Shown here piece by piece: positions 1 to 7,487 of a stretch of 32,153 nt of DNA. The stretch is from Clostridiales bacterium (lineage in GTDB: Bacteria > Bacillota > Clostridia > Christensenellales > Aristaeellaceae). The translations under genes were made by a program, and so were the position numbers. The stretch covers positions 1-32,153 of the forward strand of contig JAAYLK010000090.1 in assembly GCA_012521895.1 (NCBI GenBank), written 5' to 3'. Each line of letters starts with the position of its first letter. Position 1 is the stretch's first letter. The notes beneath the pieces were generated by a model. It was not told the origin of the DNA and did no database searches. It saw nothing but the letters and a program-made list of their open reading frames with translations.

Positions 1-120
1 CATCAGACCGTCTTCTTAGCTCAAATGAATCAACTGTCGTTTTTGCGCTTCTCATTCTCTGTATCGTTTTCAAGGTCCCCGCACCTCCACCGCGCCCTCA
101 CGAGCCCCGTTTGGGGTGCC
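1..120 (-). other. rRNA operon leader (or 16S-23S spacer), partial, running off the left edge
   Basis: Read on the minus strand, positions 79 to 62 give GACCTTGAAAACGATAC. This resembles the CTTTGAAAACT leader/boxA-like element found before 16S rRNA, and in 16S-23S spacers, in Bacillota. It lies about 50 bases downstream of a strong minus-strand promoter with an A/T-rich upstream element, so a 16S leader is the better reading than an internal spacer. No mature 16S start or end sequence is present in the window, so the rRNA gene itself would lie beyond position 1. A short rightward open frame at 25-231 overlaps this stretch and is not supported as a gene. Confidence 0.55.
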
Positions 121-127
121 CGAGTAA

Positions 128-155
128 CTTATCACATACTTCAGGGCTGTGTCAA
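128..155 (-). promoter_or_regulatory. Strong sigma-A promoter of the leftward (probable rRNA) operon
   Basis: On the minus strand there is a perfect -35 TTGACA (150-155), then a 16-base spacer and GATAAG (128-133) as -10. Overlapping -10 alternatives give 17 or 18 spacing. Upstream of the -35, positions 156-195 are A/T-rich (runs of A and T on both sides), like an UP element. A consensus -35 plus an UP-like element fits an rRNA promoter. Confidence 0.6.
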
Positions 156-352
156 CACTTTTTCACAAGAAAATTTCTGGAATTTGCAATTGTTCAGGAT
201 TCAGGGCATGTGGCGCAAGCCAAACCAATAACGACATCATTTGCCTTCTTGAACCTTCTCTGAAACCTACGCACTCATTCTAATAGGAAGAGCAACAGCG
301 AGTTCACGAATTAGCTACATGTGGGCAGCGCGAAGTTCCTCCTGTGCGGCCC
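156..352. other. Intergenic region between divergent rRNA and ribosomal-protein promoters
   Basis: No gene is supported here. The left part is the A/T-rich upstream element of the leftward promoter. The right part (about 230-352) has no recognisable coding frame or tRNA. The usual rplK-rplA pair is not immediately upstream of rplJ. Confidence 0.6.
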
Positions 353-380
353 TTGACATCCGGCACGCCGCTGTGCTAAT
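353..380 (+). promoter_or_regulatory. Promoter of rplJ-rplL
   Basis: A perfect -35 TTGACA (353-358), a 16-base spacer and GCTAAT (375-380, four of six matches) precede the L10 leader. Transcription would start near 387, where the leader structure begins. Confidence 0.6.
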
Positions 381-386
381 CTTCTT

Positions 387-510
387 GAGGCTTCCGAAAG
401 CCAGTGCCGCAGACAGCAGGACGCGCAAGCGATAAAGGCGAAAGCCGCCCGCCGAGGTGCAAGCAAGCATGATGTAATTATGCCCTTGTGCCCACGCACA
501 AGGGTTTTCA
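387..510 (+). promoter_or_regulatory. Ribosomal protein L10 leader (autoregulatory mRNA element)
   Basis: The segment contains CCGCAGACAGCAGG (407-420) and CCCGCCGAGGTG (448-459), the two halves of the conserved L10-binding kink-turn region of L10 leaders. A terminator-like hairpin follows: CCCTTGTGC (483-491) pairs with GCACAAGGG (496-504), followed by TTTT. In this family L10, or the L10(L12)4 complex, binds the leader to reduce expression of rplJ-rplL. The hairpin suggests attenuation rather than only translational control. The exact 5' limit is inferred from the promoter. Confidence 0.85.
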
Positions 511-543
511 TTATGAGCCGGAAGGAAGGTGAACAAGAAAACA

Positions 544-1092
544 ATGGAACGTAAAATGAACAAGAACATGGAGAACAAGGTTGAAAAAGTCTCACAGATT
601 GTTGAACGCCTGAACAACTCCAAGAGCATGGTCATGGTAGACTTCAAAGGCATTTCCGTAGAAGAAATCACAGCGCTGCGCGTGAAATTCCGCGAAGCGG
701 GGGTTGACTACGTGGTGCTGAAGAACTCCCTGATGGAACGCGCCTTGAATGACACGGGCATTGAAGGCCTGCATGACTTCCTGGTTGGCCCCTCCGCCTT
801 CGCCTTTGGCATGAAAGATGAGGTTGCCCCCGCCAAGATCATCAGTGAATTCATTGAGCAGAGTAAGTCTGACAAGATGACCATCAAGGCCGGTATCGTC
901 GAGAACAAGGTGATCGACAAGAACGCCGTCATCGCGCTGTCCAAGCTGCCTCCCAAGGAAGTGTTGATCGCCAAGATGATGGGTAGCCTGAACGCCCCGG
1001 TGACCAACTTCGTGGGCGTGCTCAGCGCCACCCTGCGCTCCCTGGTGTATGCGGTGGACGCCGTCCGCAAACAAAAAGAAGGCGTCGAATAA
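544..1092 (+). CDS. rplJ: 50S ribosomal protein L10
   Basis: L10 forms the base of the ribosomal stalk: its N-terminal domain binds 23S rRNA and L11, and its C-terminal helix carries L7/L12 dimers. The protein shows the family pattern: VEKVSQIVERLNNSKSMVMVD near the start, then EEITALRVKFREAGVDYVVLKN, LVGPSAFAFG, and a C-terminal AKMMGSLNAPVTNFVGVLSA segment. Several in-frame starts are possible (GTG 529; ATG 544, 556, 568). ATG 544 is preferred because AAGGAAGGTGA (522-532) is a near-consensus ribosome binding site about 11 bases before it. A GTG start at 529 would lie inside that site. The product is about 182 residues, slightly longer than usual at the N terminus. It is preceded by its own L10 leader and followed 44 bases later by rplL. 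Confidence 0.95.
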   Translation: MERKMNKNMENKVEKVSQIVERLNNSKSMVMVDFKGISVEEITALRVKFREAGVDYVVLKNSLMERALNDTGIEGLHDFLVGPSAFAFGMKDEVAPAKIISEFIEQSKSDKMTIKAGIVENKVIDKNAVIALSKLPPKEVLIAKMMGSLNAPVTNFVGVLSATLRSLVYAVDAVRKQKEGVE

Positions 1093-1136
1093 TCCCGGTA
1101 AACCACTAAATAATAATTAATTGGAGGAATCCCTAA

Positions 1137-1511
1137 ATGAACCGCGAAGAAATCATGTCTGCAATTGAGTCCATGACCGTGCTGGAGCTGGCCGAACTGG
1201 TCAAAGCCCTGGAAGAGAAATTCGGCGTGTCCGCCGCCGCCCCCGTCGCCGCCGCAGCCCCCGCCGCTGCCGCCGCTGCCGCCCCCGCCGAAGAGAAGAC
1301 CGAGTTTGACGTCGTGCTGACCAACGCCGGCGCCGAGAAGATCAAGGTCATCAAGGTTGTCCGCGAAGTCGTGACCGGCCTGGGCCTGAAGGAAGCCAAG
1401 GAATTCGTCGAAGCCGCTCCCAAGGTCATCAAGGAAGGCCTGCAGAAGGCTGATGCCGAGAAGATCAAGAAGCAGTTTGAAGAAGTCGGCGCCACCGTCG
1501 AAATCAAGTAA
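1137..1511 (+). CDS. rplL: 50S ribosomal protein L7/L12
   Basis: L7/L12 is the flexible stalk protein that recruits translation factors and stimulates their GTPase activity. The 124-residue product has the N-terminal dimerisation domain ([21 protein letters not shown]), an unusually Ala/Pro-rich hinge at about residues 34-57, and the C-terminal factor-binding domain with [31 protein letters not shown] and EVGATVEIK. The hinge is encoded by GCC/CCC-rich, almost monotonous DNA at about 1230-1295. TTGGAGGAAT is placed correctly before ATG 1137. It shares the rplJ transcript and is followed by a terminator at 1535. Confidence 0.98.
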   Translation: MNREEIMSAIESMTVLELAELVKALEEKFGVSAAAPVAAAAPAAAAAAAPAEEKTEFDVVLTNAGAEKIKVIKVVREVVTGLGLKEAKEFVEAAPKVIKEGLQKADAEKIKKQFEEVGATVEIK

Positions 1512-1534
1512 GATCTGCAATCGATCAGCTCAAG

Positions 1535-1561
1535 CCCACCGGTTCATCCCGGTGGGTTTTT
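1535..1561 (+). terminator. Intrinsic terminator after rplL
   Basis: CCCACCGG (1535-1542) pairs with CCGGTGGG (1549-1556) over a six-base loop, followed by TTTTT. It separates rplJL from the proline operon. Confidence 0.9.
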
Positions 1562-1581
1562 GATTGCGACAAACTGGCTGA

Positions 1582-1609
1582 TTGACAAATCCCAATGCGG
1601 TGATAGCAT
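1582..1609 (+). promoter_or_regulatory. Promoter of proBAC
   Basis: A perfect TTGACA (1582-1587) is followed by a 16-base spacer and TAGCAT (1604-1609). TGA directly before the -10 gives an extended -10. The start codon of proB is about 22 bases beyond the expected transcription start, so the 5' UTR is short. Confidence 0.6.
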
Positions 1610-1637
1610 GGTAAAAACGCGTTGGAGGCAGGCAGGC

Positions 1638-2426
1638 ATGAAGAAAGAACGCATTGTGGTCAAGGTGGGCACCACCACGCTGACCCATGCCTCCGGGCGG
1701 ACAAACTTCCGTGAGATGGATGCCCTGGTACGCGTCATTGCTGATTTGCAAAACCAGGGCCACCTGATGACACTGGTTACCTCCGGCGCGATTGGCGTGG
1801 GGGTGGGTAAACTGGGTTTGTCAGGCCGCCCAAAGGACATCACCGGCAAGCAGGCCGCCGCAACGGTCGGCCAATGCGAGCTGATGTTCATCTATGACAA
1901 GATGTTTTCTGAGTACGGGCAAAAAATTGGCCAGCTGCTGATCACCAAGGCGGATGTGGAACACCCGGTGCGCCACAGCAACCTGGTGGGCACGATGGAA
2001 CGCCTGCTGGATTGGGGCGTCATCCCGGTCATCAATGAAAACGACGCGGTGGCCAATGAGGAGATTGTCTACGGGGACAACGACAGCCTGTCAGCCATCG
2101 TCTCCAGGCTCATCCACGCGGACAAGCTGATCATCCTGACGGACATTGACGGCTTGTATGACAGCAACCCCAAAACTAATCCGGATGCCCGGCTCATCCG
2201 GAAAGTTGAAGCGATCACACCGGACATTCGCGCCTTAGCGCGCGACAGCGGCTCTTCCCTGGGCACAGGCGGCATGATCACCAAGCTGCAGGCGGCGGAG
2301 CTTGCGACCTCTGCCGGTATTGAGACCTATGTCATCAACGGCGAGCCGGTCAACAACATTTACAGCGTGCTGGAGGGCAAGAACCCCGGCACCTGGTTTA
2401 AGGCGGTGCAACACCATGTGGAATGA
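1638..2426 (+). CDS. proB: Glutamate 5-kinase
   Basis: ProB phosphorylates L-glutamate to gamma-glutamyl phosphate, the first step of proline synthesis. The 262-residue protein has the amino-acid-kinase fold motifs VVKVGTTTLT (residues 7-16), VTSGAIGVG, VINENDAVA, YGDNDSLSA, LTDIDGLYDSNP and SLGTGGMITKLQAA. It ends after the kinase domain, so it lacks the C-terminal PUA domain of the roughly 370-residue E. coli enzyme. Such short ProBs are known in other bacteria. ATG 1638 is chosen because GGAGG (1624-1628) is about 10 bases upstream. The frame continues upstream into the rplL terminator, which is not credible coding sequence. The end overlaps proA by 11 bases, implying translational coupling. 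Confidence 0.95.
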   Translation: MKKERIVVKVGTTTLTHASGRTNFREMDALVRVIADLQNQGHLMTLVTSGAIGVGVGKLGLSGRPKDITGKQAAATVGQCELMFIYDKMFSEYGQKIGQLLITKADVEHPVRHSNLVGTMERLLDWGVIPVINENDAVANEEIVYGDNDSLSAIVSRLIHADKLIILTDIDGLYDSNPKTNPDARLIRKVEAITPDIRALARDSGSSLGTGGMITKLQAAELATSAGIETYVINGEPVNNIYSVLEGKNPGTWFKAVQHHVE

Positions 2427-3654
2427 ATATGGTCAAAAGGCCAAGGAGGCCTCCAAGGCCTTGGCGAAAGCGGGCAACCAGCTGCGTGTCAACGCGGTCT
2501 GTCTGATCGCGGACAGGCTGGAGTGCAACTCGGCCAATTTGATGGTGGCCAACAGCTACGACTTGCAGACAGCACGTAGAAACGGGATGAGCGAAGCGAT
2601 GCTGGACAGGCTGCGCGTCACCAGCGAGCGCATCACGCAGATGGCCTCCGGATTGCGCGTGCTGGCTGAGCAGCAAGATCCCCTGGGGCGCAGCCTGGAA
2701 CAGATGGAACGGCCTAATGGCCTTCACATTGAAAAAATCAGCGTGCCCCTGGGGGTCATCGCGTTGATCTATGAAGCCCGCCCCAATGTGACCGCGGACG
2801 CCGCGGGGCTGTGCCTGCGCGCCGGCAACGCGGTCATCCTGCGCGGCGGCAAGGAAGCCATCAACACCAACCGCTTAATCGCCGGCTTGATGCGCGGTGC
2901 CTTGGCGGAGCTTAATTTGCCGGAGGACGCGGTGCAGCTGATGGAAGATGAAGGCCGTGAAGGCGCTCAAGCCCTCATGACCATGAACGCGTATGTCGAC
3001 CTGCTCATCCCCCGCGGCAGCAAGGCCCTGATTGACAGCGTGGTGCAGCACGCCACGGTGCCGGTGCTGAAAACCGGGGAAGGCGTCTGCCACACCTATG
3101 TGGACAAGGACGCGGGCATCGGCATGGCGGCCAGCATCGTCCACAACGCCAAGGTGTCCCGCTGCACGGTGTGCAACGCGCTGGAATGCCTGTTGGTGCA
3201 CAAGGACATCGCGGAAGCAGCGCTTCCGGTGATTTCGGGGAAGCTGTTTGAAAGCGGCGTGACCATCCTGGGCGATGAGGAAACATTAAGGATTGTGCCG
3301 CAAGCCCAGCCCGCGACTGAAAATGACTGGGGGCATGAGTTTCTCAGCCTCACCCTGGCGTGCAGGGTGGTGGACAGCATGGAAGACGCCATGGAACACA
3401 TCAGCCGCTATGGCAGCGGGCACAGTGAGGCGATTGTTACAGAAAACCTGGAAACAGCCGAGCATTTTCTGAATGCGGTGGATGCCGCCGCCGTGTACCA
3501 CAACGCCTCCACCCGCTTTACGGATGGCGGGGAGTTTGGTATGGGCGCCGAGATTGGCATCTCCACCCAGAAGCTGCACGCGCGCGGCCCGGCGGGGCTG
3601 AACGCGTTGACTTCCTACAAATACATCATCAAAGGCGGAGGGCAGATTCGATGA
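2416..3654 (+). CDS. proA: Gamma-glutamyl phosphate reductase (glutamate-5-semialdehyde dehydrogenase)
   Basis: ProA reduces gamma-glutamyl phosphate to glutamate-5-semialdehyde with NADPH, the second step of proline synthesis. The 412-residue length is normal for the family. Visible motifs are ISVPLGVIALIYEARPNVTAD, LRGGKEAINTN, the region around the catalytic cysteine (CTVCNALECLLV), YGSGHSEAIVTEN and FGMGAEIGISTQKLHARGP near the end. ATG 2416 lies inside the last codons of proB and gives the expected N terminus (MWNEYGQKAKEASKALAKAG). It also overlaps proC by four bases (ATGA). The frame is open for 114 bases upstream of this start, but only as a second frame within proB. Confidence 0.97.
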   Translation: MWNEYGQKAKEASKALAKAGNQLRVNAVCLIADRLECNSANLMVANSYDLQTARRNGMSEAMLDRLRVTSERITQMASGLRVLAEQQDPLGRSLEQMERPNGLHIEKISVPLGVIALIYEARPNVTADAAGLCLRAGNAVILRGGKEAINTNRLIAGLMRGALAELNLPEDAVQLMEDEGREGAQALMTMNAYVDLLIPRGSKALIDSVVQHATVPVLKTGEGVCHTYVDKDAGIGMAASIVHNAKVSRCTVCNALECLLVHKDIAEAALPVISGKLFESGVTILGDEETLRIVPQAQPATENDWGHEFLSLTLACRVVDSMEDAMEHISRYGSGHSEAIVTENLETAEHFLNAVDAAAVYHNASTRFTDGGEFGMGAEIGISTQKLHARGPAGLNALTSYKYIIKGGGQIR

Positions 3655-4457
3655 AACAACACACCATCGGCTTCATTGGCCTGGGCAACATGGCGCGCGC
3701 CATCATCGCGGGGCTGCGCGGCAGCGCGGCCTTTGAACAGGCGGACATTTTAGGATATGACCGCAATGAGGACAAGCGCGCGGCCTTTGAACAATCGTTT
3801 GGCGTGCGCATCGCGGCGGACGCCTGCGAGGTGGCAGGCAAGGCCGACGTGCTGGTGCTGGCCGTCAAGCCGCAGGGCTTTGACGCGCTGAAGGAGACCA
3901 TCGAGGACTGCCTCAAGCCCGGGCAGGTGCTGGTGTCCCTGGCGGCCGGCAAGCCCCTGGCTTATTTCAACATCAACCGGGGCGCGGACCTGCCCGTCAT
4001 CCGGGCGATGCCCAATGTGAACGCGCGCGCCAGCGCGTCCATGACCGCCATCAGCTACAACGGGCGGGTGTCCAAGGACCAGCTGGAGCGCGTGGTAGCC
4101 TTGTTTGACGCCATCGGCTCGGTAAGGGTGCTGGAGGAAGAAAAGATGCCTGCCTTCAATGCCATCGCGGGCGCCGGCCCGGCCTTCGCCTTTGCCTTCA
4201 TCGATGCCTTGTCCACCGCCGGTGTGCGGGCTGGGCTGCCGCGCGCCATGGCCCAGCAGGCGGCCTGCGCCATGCTCTTTGGCAGCGCCAAACTGGTGGC
4301 GGAGTCCAGCGATCACCCGCGCGCCCTGATTGACCAGGTGACTTCCCCCGGCGGCACCACCATTGAAGGCATGCATGCCTTGAGCCGCCTGGGCTTTGAG
4401 CACGCGGTGCAGGAAGCGGTCGCCGCCGTGATCCGTAAAGAAGCGGACATGCAGTAA
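3651..4457 (+). CDS. proC: Pyrroline-5-carboxylate reductase
   Basis: ProC completes proline synthesis by reducing 1-pyrroline-5-carboxylate to L-proline. The 268-residue protein begins with a Rossmann fingerprint (IGFIGLGNMARAIIAGL). It also has VLAVKPQ, the conserved VIRAMPNVNA, the helix GAGPAFAFAFIDAL, and the C-terminal signature QVTSPGGTTIEGMHAL. The start ATG overlaps the proA stop codon, so the three genes form one coupled unit encoding the whole glutamate-to-proline route. A hairpin shared with the convergent ABC gene follows. Confidence 0.97.
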   Translation: MKQHTIGFIGLGNMARAIIAGLRGSAAFEQADILGYDRNEDKRAAFEQSFGVRIAADACEVAGKADVLVLAVKPQGFDALKETIEDCLKPGQVLVSLAAGKPLAYFNINRGADLPVIRAMPNVNARASASMTAISYNGRVSKDQLERVVALFDAIGSVRVLEEEKMPAFNAIAGAGPAFAFAFIDALSTAGVRAGLPRAMAQQAACAMLFGSAKLVAESSDHPRALIDQVTSPGGTTIEGMHALSRLGFEHAVQEAVAAVIRKEADMQ

Positions 4458-4483
4458 ACATAGAACTCAGTTTATTCAAAATG

Positions 4484-4519
4484 AAAGGGACTGCCGCAAA
4501 AACAGCGAGCAGTCCCTTT
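4484..4519. terminator. Convergent hairpin terminator between proC and the ABC transporter gene
   Basis: AAAGGGACTGC (4484-4494) pairs perfectly with GCAGTCCCTTT (4509-4519), an 11-bp stem with a 14-base loop. On the minus strand it is followed by CATTTTG. The plus-strand tail is weaker. It lies between the ends of two convergent genes and probably serves both. Confidence 0.7.
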
Positions 4520-4535
4520 GACTAGCAAAAGAATT

Positions 4536-7394
4536 TTACTCTGTCCGCAGCGCTTCCACCGGGTCCTTCTTGGCGGCGAAGCGCGCGGGCAGCCAGCCGG
4601 CCAGGAGGGACAGGATGGCGCTGATGGCAACCAGGATGAGCGCGCCTTGCAGCGGCAGGATGGCCTTGACATTGGGGTCGCCGGACAGCTGGTGGATGAT
4701 GGAGTTGATGGGCAGGGTCAGCAGGAAGGAGATGGCGATGCCCAGGATGCCGGCTGTAAGGCCGATGATGAAGGCCTCCGCGGTGAACACGCGGCGCACG
4801 TCCTTGCGTGAGGCGCCCACCGCACGTAGGATGCCGATTTCCTTGATGCGCTCCAGCACCGAGATGTAGGTGATGATGCCAATCATGATAGAGGACACCA
4901 CCAGGGAGACCGCCACAAAGGCGATCAGGACATAGGAAATCACGTTGATGATGGTGGTGACGCCGGAAATCATCAAGGCCACATAGTCCGTGTACACAAT
5001 CTGGTCGCCCGGGGCGGCCTGGTCGTTGTATTCCTTGATGAGGGCGGTGATGGTCTCCTTGTTTTCAAAGGTGTCCGTGTACAAGGAAATGCTGGCGGGC
5101 ATGTCCTGGTTGACGTGCCCCAGCTTGGCCAGCGCCGCCTGGTAGGTGGGCAGTTCGGGCGCGATCAGCTTGTCATACAGGTTCGCGAGCGCCGCCTCAT
5201 CCGCGGACACGACCCAGGCGTCAAACAGGGTGGCCAGCTGCTGATCCCCCAGGCCGGACATCATACCACCCGCCATGCCTTCCAGGCCGCCCATCTGGGA
5301 CAGGAAGTCCATGGAGAAGCCCGGAATCTGGAAACCCGGCTGGCTTGATGTCTGCTCATCGCCTTGCTGTGAGGAAGCCATGCCCATAAAGGCGTCCAGC
5401 ATGGCCTGGACATTGCCTTCCTCCAGGCCCTGGGGAACGCTGCCTTCGCCGTCTGACGGCATCAGCTCCGGAATCATCCGGTAGGCCTGCTGGGCGAACT
5501 CCGCTTTTTGCTCGCTGTTGAGGCCGTTGAGAAACAGCTTGGTGTTCTCAGCTTTTTGCCGCGAGGTTTCCGGCGCGTAGTACAGGCCGCTGACCACGTC
5601 CCTGGCAGGATCGGCAAGCTGCGCCTGAACGACCTCACTTTGCTGCGCACGGTCAATCAGCAGGTCAATCATGGCGCGGGTGTAGCCCAGGCCGCTTGAG
5701 GGGAAGGCGTTGTCATCCTTGATGCGGACGATGCCCACGGTCTCCAACTGGATGGCCTGTTCCGTCAGCGCCTTGAGGGCGACGCTGTCCTGGGAGATGT
5801 CCTGGTAGAGGCCGTTCTGGTTTTTGACATAGAGGTCACTGGCCGCCAGCAGGGAATAGCGCTTGCCCAGCAAGGATTCATAGTCAAGCGAGGATGGCAT
5901 GGCATTCTCCCCCTGGGCGTCACCGCGCATGGCGTCCCGCAGGCCTTCCCGGGGCAGGATGGCCAATTGATAGAGCACCATGTCGGACATTTCATTGTCC
6001 TGGTCCACAATCACCACCAGCTCCTGGGCGTTTTGCGGCCAGCGGCCATAAAGGAGGGTGTACTTGTCCTTGACGGCCTCCCCGGCCAGGCCCTCACCGT
6101 CTGAGGGCACAAGCTCTGTCAGCGCGCTGCCGGAAAAAGGCATCATGGACGAAAAAACCGAAGGGATGCGCGAGGAGAAAGCGTTGCCGTTGGAGTTGAC
6201 CAGCTCCTGGTTGGGGTCCAGCCCATACACCTGGAACTGGGTGTTATAGCTGTAGCGGATGTCGGTCAGGAAAGGAGCAAGCTTGTTGTCCGCGCTGTCC
6301 AGGTAGGCTTTGAAGGAGGTCAGGTTGTTGCGCGTCATGTTGGCGGACATCTCCCCCATGCTTCGGCTGGCCTCGCGGTTGATGTAGACCGCGCCGTCGG
6401 GCCGGTCTTTTGCTTTTTCCTCCTCCTGCATGGCGCGCATCGCCCCCATCATGCCCTCCACCTGGAAGGCCTGCTCTTCAATGGTGATGGGATAGGAGGA
6501 CATGGTGTCCTTTTGGATGTTGATGATGTACTGGTTGACACCGGTAGACAGCGCCAGGATCAGGGCGATGCCGATGATGCCGATGGAACCGGCGAAGGCG
6601 GTGATCAGCGTCCTGCCGCGCTTTGTCAGCAGGTTGCTAAAGGACAGCGCCAGTGCCGTGCCAAAGCCCATGGAGGTCTTTTTGGCGGGGCTGCTTTCCA
6701 ATACAGGCTGCGCGCGCGCCGCGTCCGCGGTATCGCTTAAGACCAGACCGTCCTTGAGCTCAATGATGCGGGTGGCGTACTGGGTGGCCAGCTCACGGTT
6801 GTGGGTGACCATGATGACCAGGCGGTCTGAGGCCAGTTCCTTGAGCAAATCCAGCACCTGCAGGGAGGTTTCTGAATCCAGGGCGCCGGTGGGCTCGTCC
6901 GCCAGCAACACATCCGGGTCGTTCACCAGGGCGCGGGCGATGGCCACGCGCTGCATCTGCCCGCCGGAGAGCTGGTTGGGGCGTTTGTGCAGCTGGTCCT
7001 TCAGCCCCACGCGCTCCAGCGCGTCCGTTGCGCGCTGCCTGCGCTCGTTTTTGCCGGCGCCTGACAAAGTGAGCGCCAGCTCCACATTGGCCAGCACGCT
7101 CTGGTGCGGGATGAGGTTGTAGGACTGGAACACAAAGCCCACCGAGTGGTTGCGGTAGGTGTCCATGTCCTTTTCGGTGAAATGCTTGGTGCTCTTGCCA
7201 CGGATGAGCAAATCACCCTCGGTGTAGCGGTCCAGCCCGCCAATGATGTTCAGCAGGGTGGTCTTGCCGCAGCCGGAGGGGCCCAGCACCGCCACAAACT
7301 CGCCCGCGGTGAAGTTCAGGCTGATGCCGCGCAGCGCCTGCACCTTCATCTCACCCGCCTGGTAGGTTTTGGTAATTCCTTGTAATGTCAGCAT
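4536..7394 (-). CDS. ABC transporter, fused ATP-binding and FtsX-type permease (MacB/LolD-like)
   Basis: The 952-residue protein joins an ATPase domain (about 1-225) to an FtsX-type permease. The ATPase has Walker A GPSGCGKT (38-45), signature LSGGQMQ (142-148), Walker B VLLADEPTGALD and a switch histidine in MVTHNRELA. A first membrane segment follows (about 262-285). About 520 mostly hydrophilic residues, presumably extracellular, come next. Three C-terminal membrane segments complete the FtsX pattern, including LERIKEIGILRAVGASRKDVRR. The family performs mechanotransmission or export of lipids, peptides or antibiotics. The substrate here is unknown. The extracellular part is larger than in typical MacB. 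The gene starts at ATG 7394 after GAGG and stands alone, separated from ligA by a hairpin. Confidence 0.9.
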   Translation of the reverse strand: MLTLQGITKTYQAGEMKVQALRGISLNFTAGEFVAVLGPSGCGKTTLLNIIGGLDRYTEGDLLIRGKSTKHFTEKDMDTYRNHSVGFVFQSYNLIPHQSVLANVELALTLSGAGKNERRQRATDALERVGLKDQLHKRPNQLSGGQMQRVAIARALVNDPDVLLADEPTGALDSETSLQVLDLLKELASDRLVIMVTHNRELATQYATRIIELKDGLVLSDTADAARAQPVLESSPAKKTSMGFGTALALSFSNLLTKRGRTLITAFAGSIGIIGIALILALSTGVNQYIINIQKDTMSSYPITIEEQAFQVEGMMGAMRAMQEEEKAKDRPDGAVYINREASRSMGEMSANMTRNNLTSFKAYLDSADNKLAPFLTDIRYSYNTQFQVYGLDPNQELVNSNGNAFSSRIPSVFSSMMPFSGSALTELVPSDGEGLAGEAVKDKYTLLYGRWPQNAQELVVIVDQDNEMSDMVLYQLAILPREGLRDAMRGDAQGENAMPSSLDYESLLGKRYSLLAASDLYVKNQNGLYQDISQDSVALKALTEQAIQLETVGIVRIKDDNAFPSSGLGYTRAMIDLLIDRAQQSEVVQAQLADPARDVVSGLYYAPETSRQKAENTKLFLNGLNSEQKAEFAQQAYRMIPELMPSDGEGSVPQGLEEGNVQAMLDAFMGMASSQQGDEQTSSQPGFQIPGFSMDFLSQMGGLEGMAGGMMSGLGDQQLATLFDAWVVSADEAALANLYDKLIAPELPTYQAALAKLGHVNQDMPASISLYTDTFENKETITALIKEYNDQAAPGDQIVYTDYVALMISGVTTIINVISYVLIAFVAVSLVVSSIMIGIITYISVLERIKEIGILRAVGASRKDVRRVFTAEAFIIGLTAGILGIAISFLLTLPINSIIHQLSGDPNVKAILPLQGALILVAISAILSLLAGWLPARFAAKKDPVEALRTE

Positions 7395-7415
7395 GCGAAC
7401 CTCAATACAGTGTAA

Positions 7416-7445
7416 TCAAAAAGACAGGGCTTTCCTCCCTGTCTT
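7416..7445 (-). terminator. Intrinsic terminator after ligA
   Basis: On the minus strand AAGACAGGG (7445-7437) pairs with CCCTGTCTT (7429-7421) over a seven-base loop and is followed by TTTGATT. It lies between the ligA stop and the next leftward gene. Confidence 0.75.
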
Positions 7446-7470
7446 ATACCACATTCCACCAATATAACAA
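7443..7470 (-). promoter_or_regulatory. Candidate promoter of the ABC transporter gene
   Basis: On the minus strand TTGTTA (7470-7465) is followed by a 16-base spacer and TATAAG (7448-7443). TGG before it gives an extended -10. It overlaps the ligA terminator hairpin, so the transcript would begin within that hairpin. The assignment is tentative. Confidence 0.4.
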
Positions 7471-7487
7471 GCCATAAACCCAAGGTT

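Noticed and set aside
25..231. Short rightward open frame at the left edge
   Set aside because: It lies across the probable rRNA leader and promoter, has no start signal and no family resemblance.
708..1520. Leftward open frame opposite rplJ-rplL with Gly-rich runs
   Set aside because: The Gly-rich part is the complement of the Ala-rich L7/L12 hinge. It is a shadow.
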